In this document: in pieces, positions 29,751 to 30,854 of the stretch
Layout: every line of letters begins with the position of its first letter
Position numbering within the stretch: the stretch's first letter is position 1
Assembly (NCBI GenBank): GCA_044353165.1
Contig: JBILCM010000025.1
Span: 1-30,854 of the forward strand
Reading direction: 5' to 3'
Length of the DNA: 30,854 bases
DNA from: JBILCM01 sp044353165
GTDB lineage: Bacteria; Bacillota; Bacilli; Paenibacillales; YIM-B00363
Notes under the pieces: generated by a model
Databases searched by the model: none
What the model saw: the letters and a program-made list of their open reading frames with translations, nothing else
Told to the model about the DNA's origin: nothing
Position numbers and translations under genes: made by a program

Positions 29751-30854
29751 ATGAACAATAATAAAGACAGCATATTAGCGCCGCAGTATATGCGGCAATT
29801 TTCTTGTATCGGCTCAGCTTGCGAAGATAGTTGCTGTGTAGGATGGCGGGTGAACATCGACCAAGTAACATACAGTCGCTATCAGAAAATTCGCGACCCT
29901 GAGCTGTCACCGTTGATAGAGAAGCATGTGAGGCGTAATCGCTCGAGTCCAACAACAGACAATTATGCCAAAATTCGCATGAAGCCGGATAAATCTTGCG
30001 CTTTCCTTACGGAGGAAAAACTATGTTCTATTCAGAGCAAGCTTGGCGAAGATTCTTTATCCGAGGTGTGCAACACTTACCCGCGCATCGCTTCACAAGT
30101 GAACGGCGTTATGGAGCGTTCCGCTACCGTTTCTTGCCCGGAAATTGCACGCCTGGCCTTACTGAATCGTAACGGCATCGAATTTGAACAAATCTCGGAG
30201 CCATCCCAAAAACAATTCCGACCCGTTGCAGGTCTTCATACATGGGACCACAAAGCGATCAACGAAGCACAACGTTATTTCTGGGAATTACGCATTTTCA
30301 CGATCCAAGTATTGCAAAACCGCACATATACGCTCGCGGATCGATTGATTATACTGGGCATGTTTTTGAAGAAAGCCGATGAACTTGTTACCAACCGACA
30401 AGCGGATCAAATTCCGCAAGCGATCGCGACATATACCGCATTCATGAACGATGGCTCGCTGACCGCATCGCTTGCTTCCATTCCTGAGCAGACGAATCTG
30501 CAGTTGGAGTTGGTAAAAGAAATGGTTGATGAACGATTTATGCAGGGTGTGAGCAACCAGCGTTATTTGGACTGTCTGCGCGATATGTTGCTCGGCTTAC
30601 ATTATAAGGTCGATACCCCCTATGAGGATACCGTTCAAGCGTATCGTAACGGGTATAATGAACACTACTTGCCATTCATGAACGAACACGGATACATTCT
30701 AGAAAACTACCTCGTTAACTATGTGTTTCAAAAGTTGTTCCCCGTGTACGGTGCGAACCACATGTTTGACAATTATGTTTTACTCGTTGTTCATTATGCG
30801 ATGATAAAGTTGCATTTCATTGGTATGGGGGCGCACCATCAAGGATTATCCATT
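29751..30854 (+). CDS. FliB-family protein (flagellin lysine-N-methylase-like), 3' end missing
   Basis: At least 368 residues, open to the window edge. The N-terminus has the Cys cluster of the FliB / YkgJ-type family: C19, C24, C28, C29 (FSCIGSACEDSCCVGW), then C83, C92, C107 and C129 in SCAFL, LCSI, VCNTYPR and SCPE. These are likely ligands for an iron-sulfur cluster or zinc. FliB methylates lysines of flagellin in Salmonella, but many Bacillales relatives have no proven target. GGGAG lies eight bases before the ATG. It follows pepF by 33 bases and may share its transcript. No flagellar genes are in view. Confidence 0.85.
   Translation, partial: MNNNKDSILAPQYMRQFSCIGSACEDSCCVGWRVNIDQVTYSRYQKIRDPELSPLIEKHVRRNRSSPTTDNYAKIRMKPDKSCAFLTEEKLCSIQSKLGEDSLSEVCNTYPRIASQVNGVMERSATVSCPEIARLALLNRNGIEFEQISEPSQKQFRPVAGLHTWDHKAINEAQRYFWELRIFTIQVLQNRTYTLADRLIILGMFLKKADELVTNRQADQIPQAIATYTAFMNDGSLTASLASIPEQTNLQLELVKEMVDERFMQGVSNQRYLDCLRDMLLGLHYKVDTPYEDTVQAYRNGYNEHYLPFMNEHGYILENYLVNYVFQKLFPVYGANHMFDNYVLLVVHYAMIKLHFIGMGAHHQGLSI

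Overview
The window is about 31 kb of chromosome from a low-to-mid-GC Gram-positive bacterium of the order Bacillales, most likely in or near Paenibacillaceae. The indications are close resemblance to Bacillus-type ferredoxin, RelQ (YjbM), CshA, GltC-like, YugP and YtpB (tetraprenyl-beta-curcumene synthase) proteins, strong Shine-Dalgarno sequences with many TTG/GTG starts, sigma-A-type promoters, a secreted NHL propeller fused to a copper-amine-oxidase-N-type domain, and a FliB-family protein. The assignment rests on remembered family features, not on a search. No tRNA, rRNA operon, CRISPR array, insertion sequence or prophage was seen; this is mostly ordinary core genome.

Layout. 1-4.3 kb: 3' part of a PLP aminotransferase; a minus-strand group with an RsuA-type pseudouridine synthase, an unrecognised protein built of three copies of one module, and a YciI-like protein; then a plus-strand pair of membrane-anchored thioredoxin and PCYCGC-type lipoprotein. 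4.3-6.7 kb: minus-strand operon pyrD-relQ-DUF309. 6.8-9.0 kb: a 45-residue membrane protein, the secreted propeller protein and a 4Fe-4S ferredoxin. 9.1-12.7 kb: citramalate synthase cimA, a ResA-like thioredoxin and an MFS exporter. 12.7-15.9 kb: minus-strand operon amtB-DUF294 nucleotidyltransferase-DEDDh exonuclease, with a perfect GlnR/TnrA box just downstream of a good promoter. 16-19 kb: YugP metallopeptidase, GltC-like LysR regulator, rhomboid protease, thiol peroxidase. 19-22.3 kb: DUF1499-like protein, 6S RNA, YesL-type membrane protein and the DEAD-box helicase cshA with a terminator-like hairpin in its leader. 22.4-27.2 kb: an MFS transporter, a MATE-like transporter, and the terpene cyclase-pfkA operon. 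27.2-30.9 kb: two small unknown proteins, oligoendopeptidase F with an alternative membrane-anchored start, and the 5' part of a FliB-family protein.

How the genes may work together. The amtB operon is probably controlled by nitrogen status and couples ammonium uptake to a GlnD-like nucleotidyltransferase and an exonuclease, with no PII gene in view; this is the most interesting unit. Other linkages that may mean something are pyrimidine synthesis with (p)ppGpp synthesis, the sesquarterpene cyclase with phosphofructokinase, and the extracytoplasmic thioredoxin with a cysteine-rich lipoprotein. Several leaders look regulatory: the MFS gene has a hairpin covering its ribosome binding site that overlaps a ten-codon ORF, and cshA has a possible attenuator.
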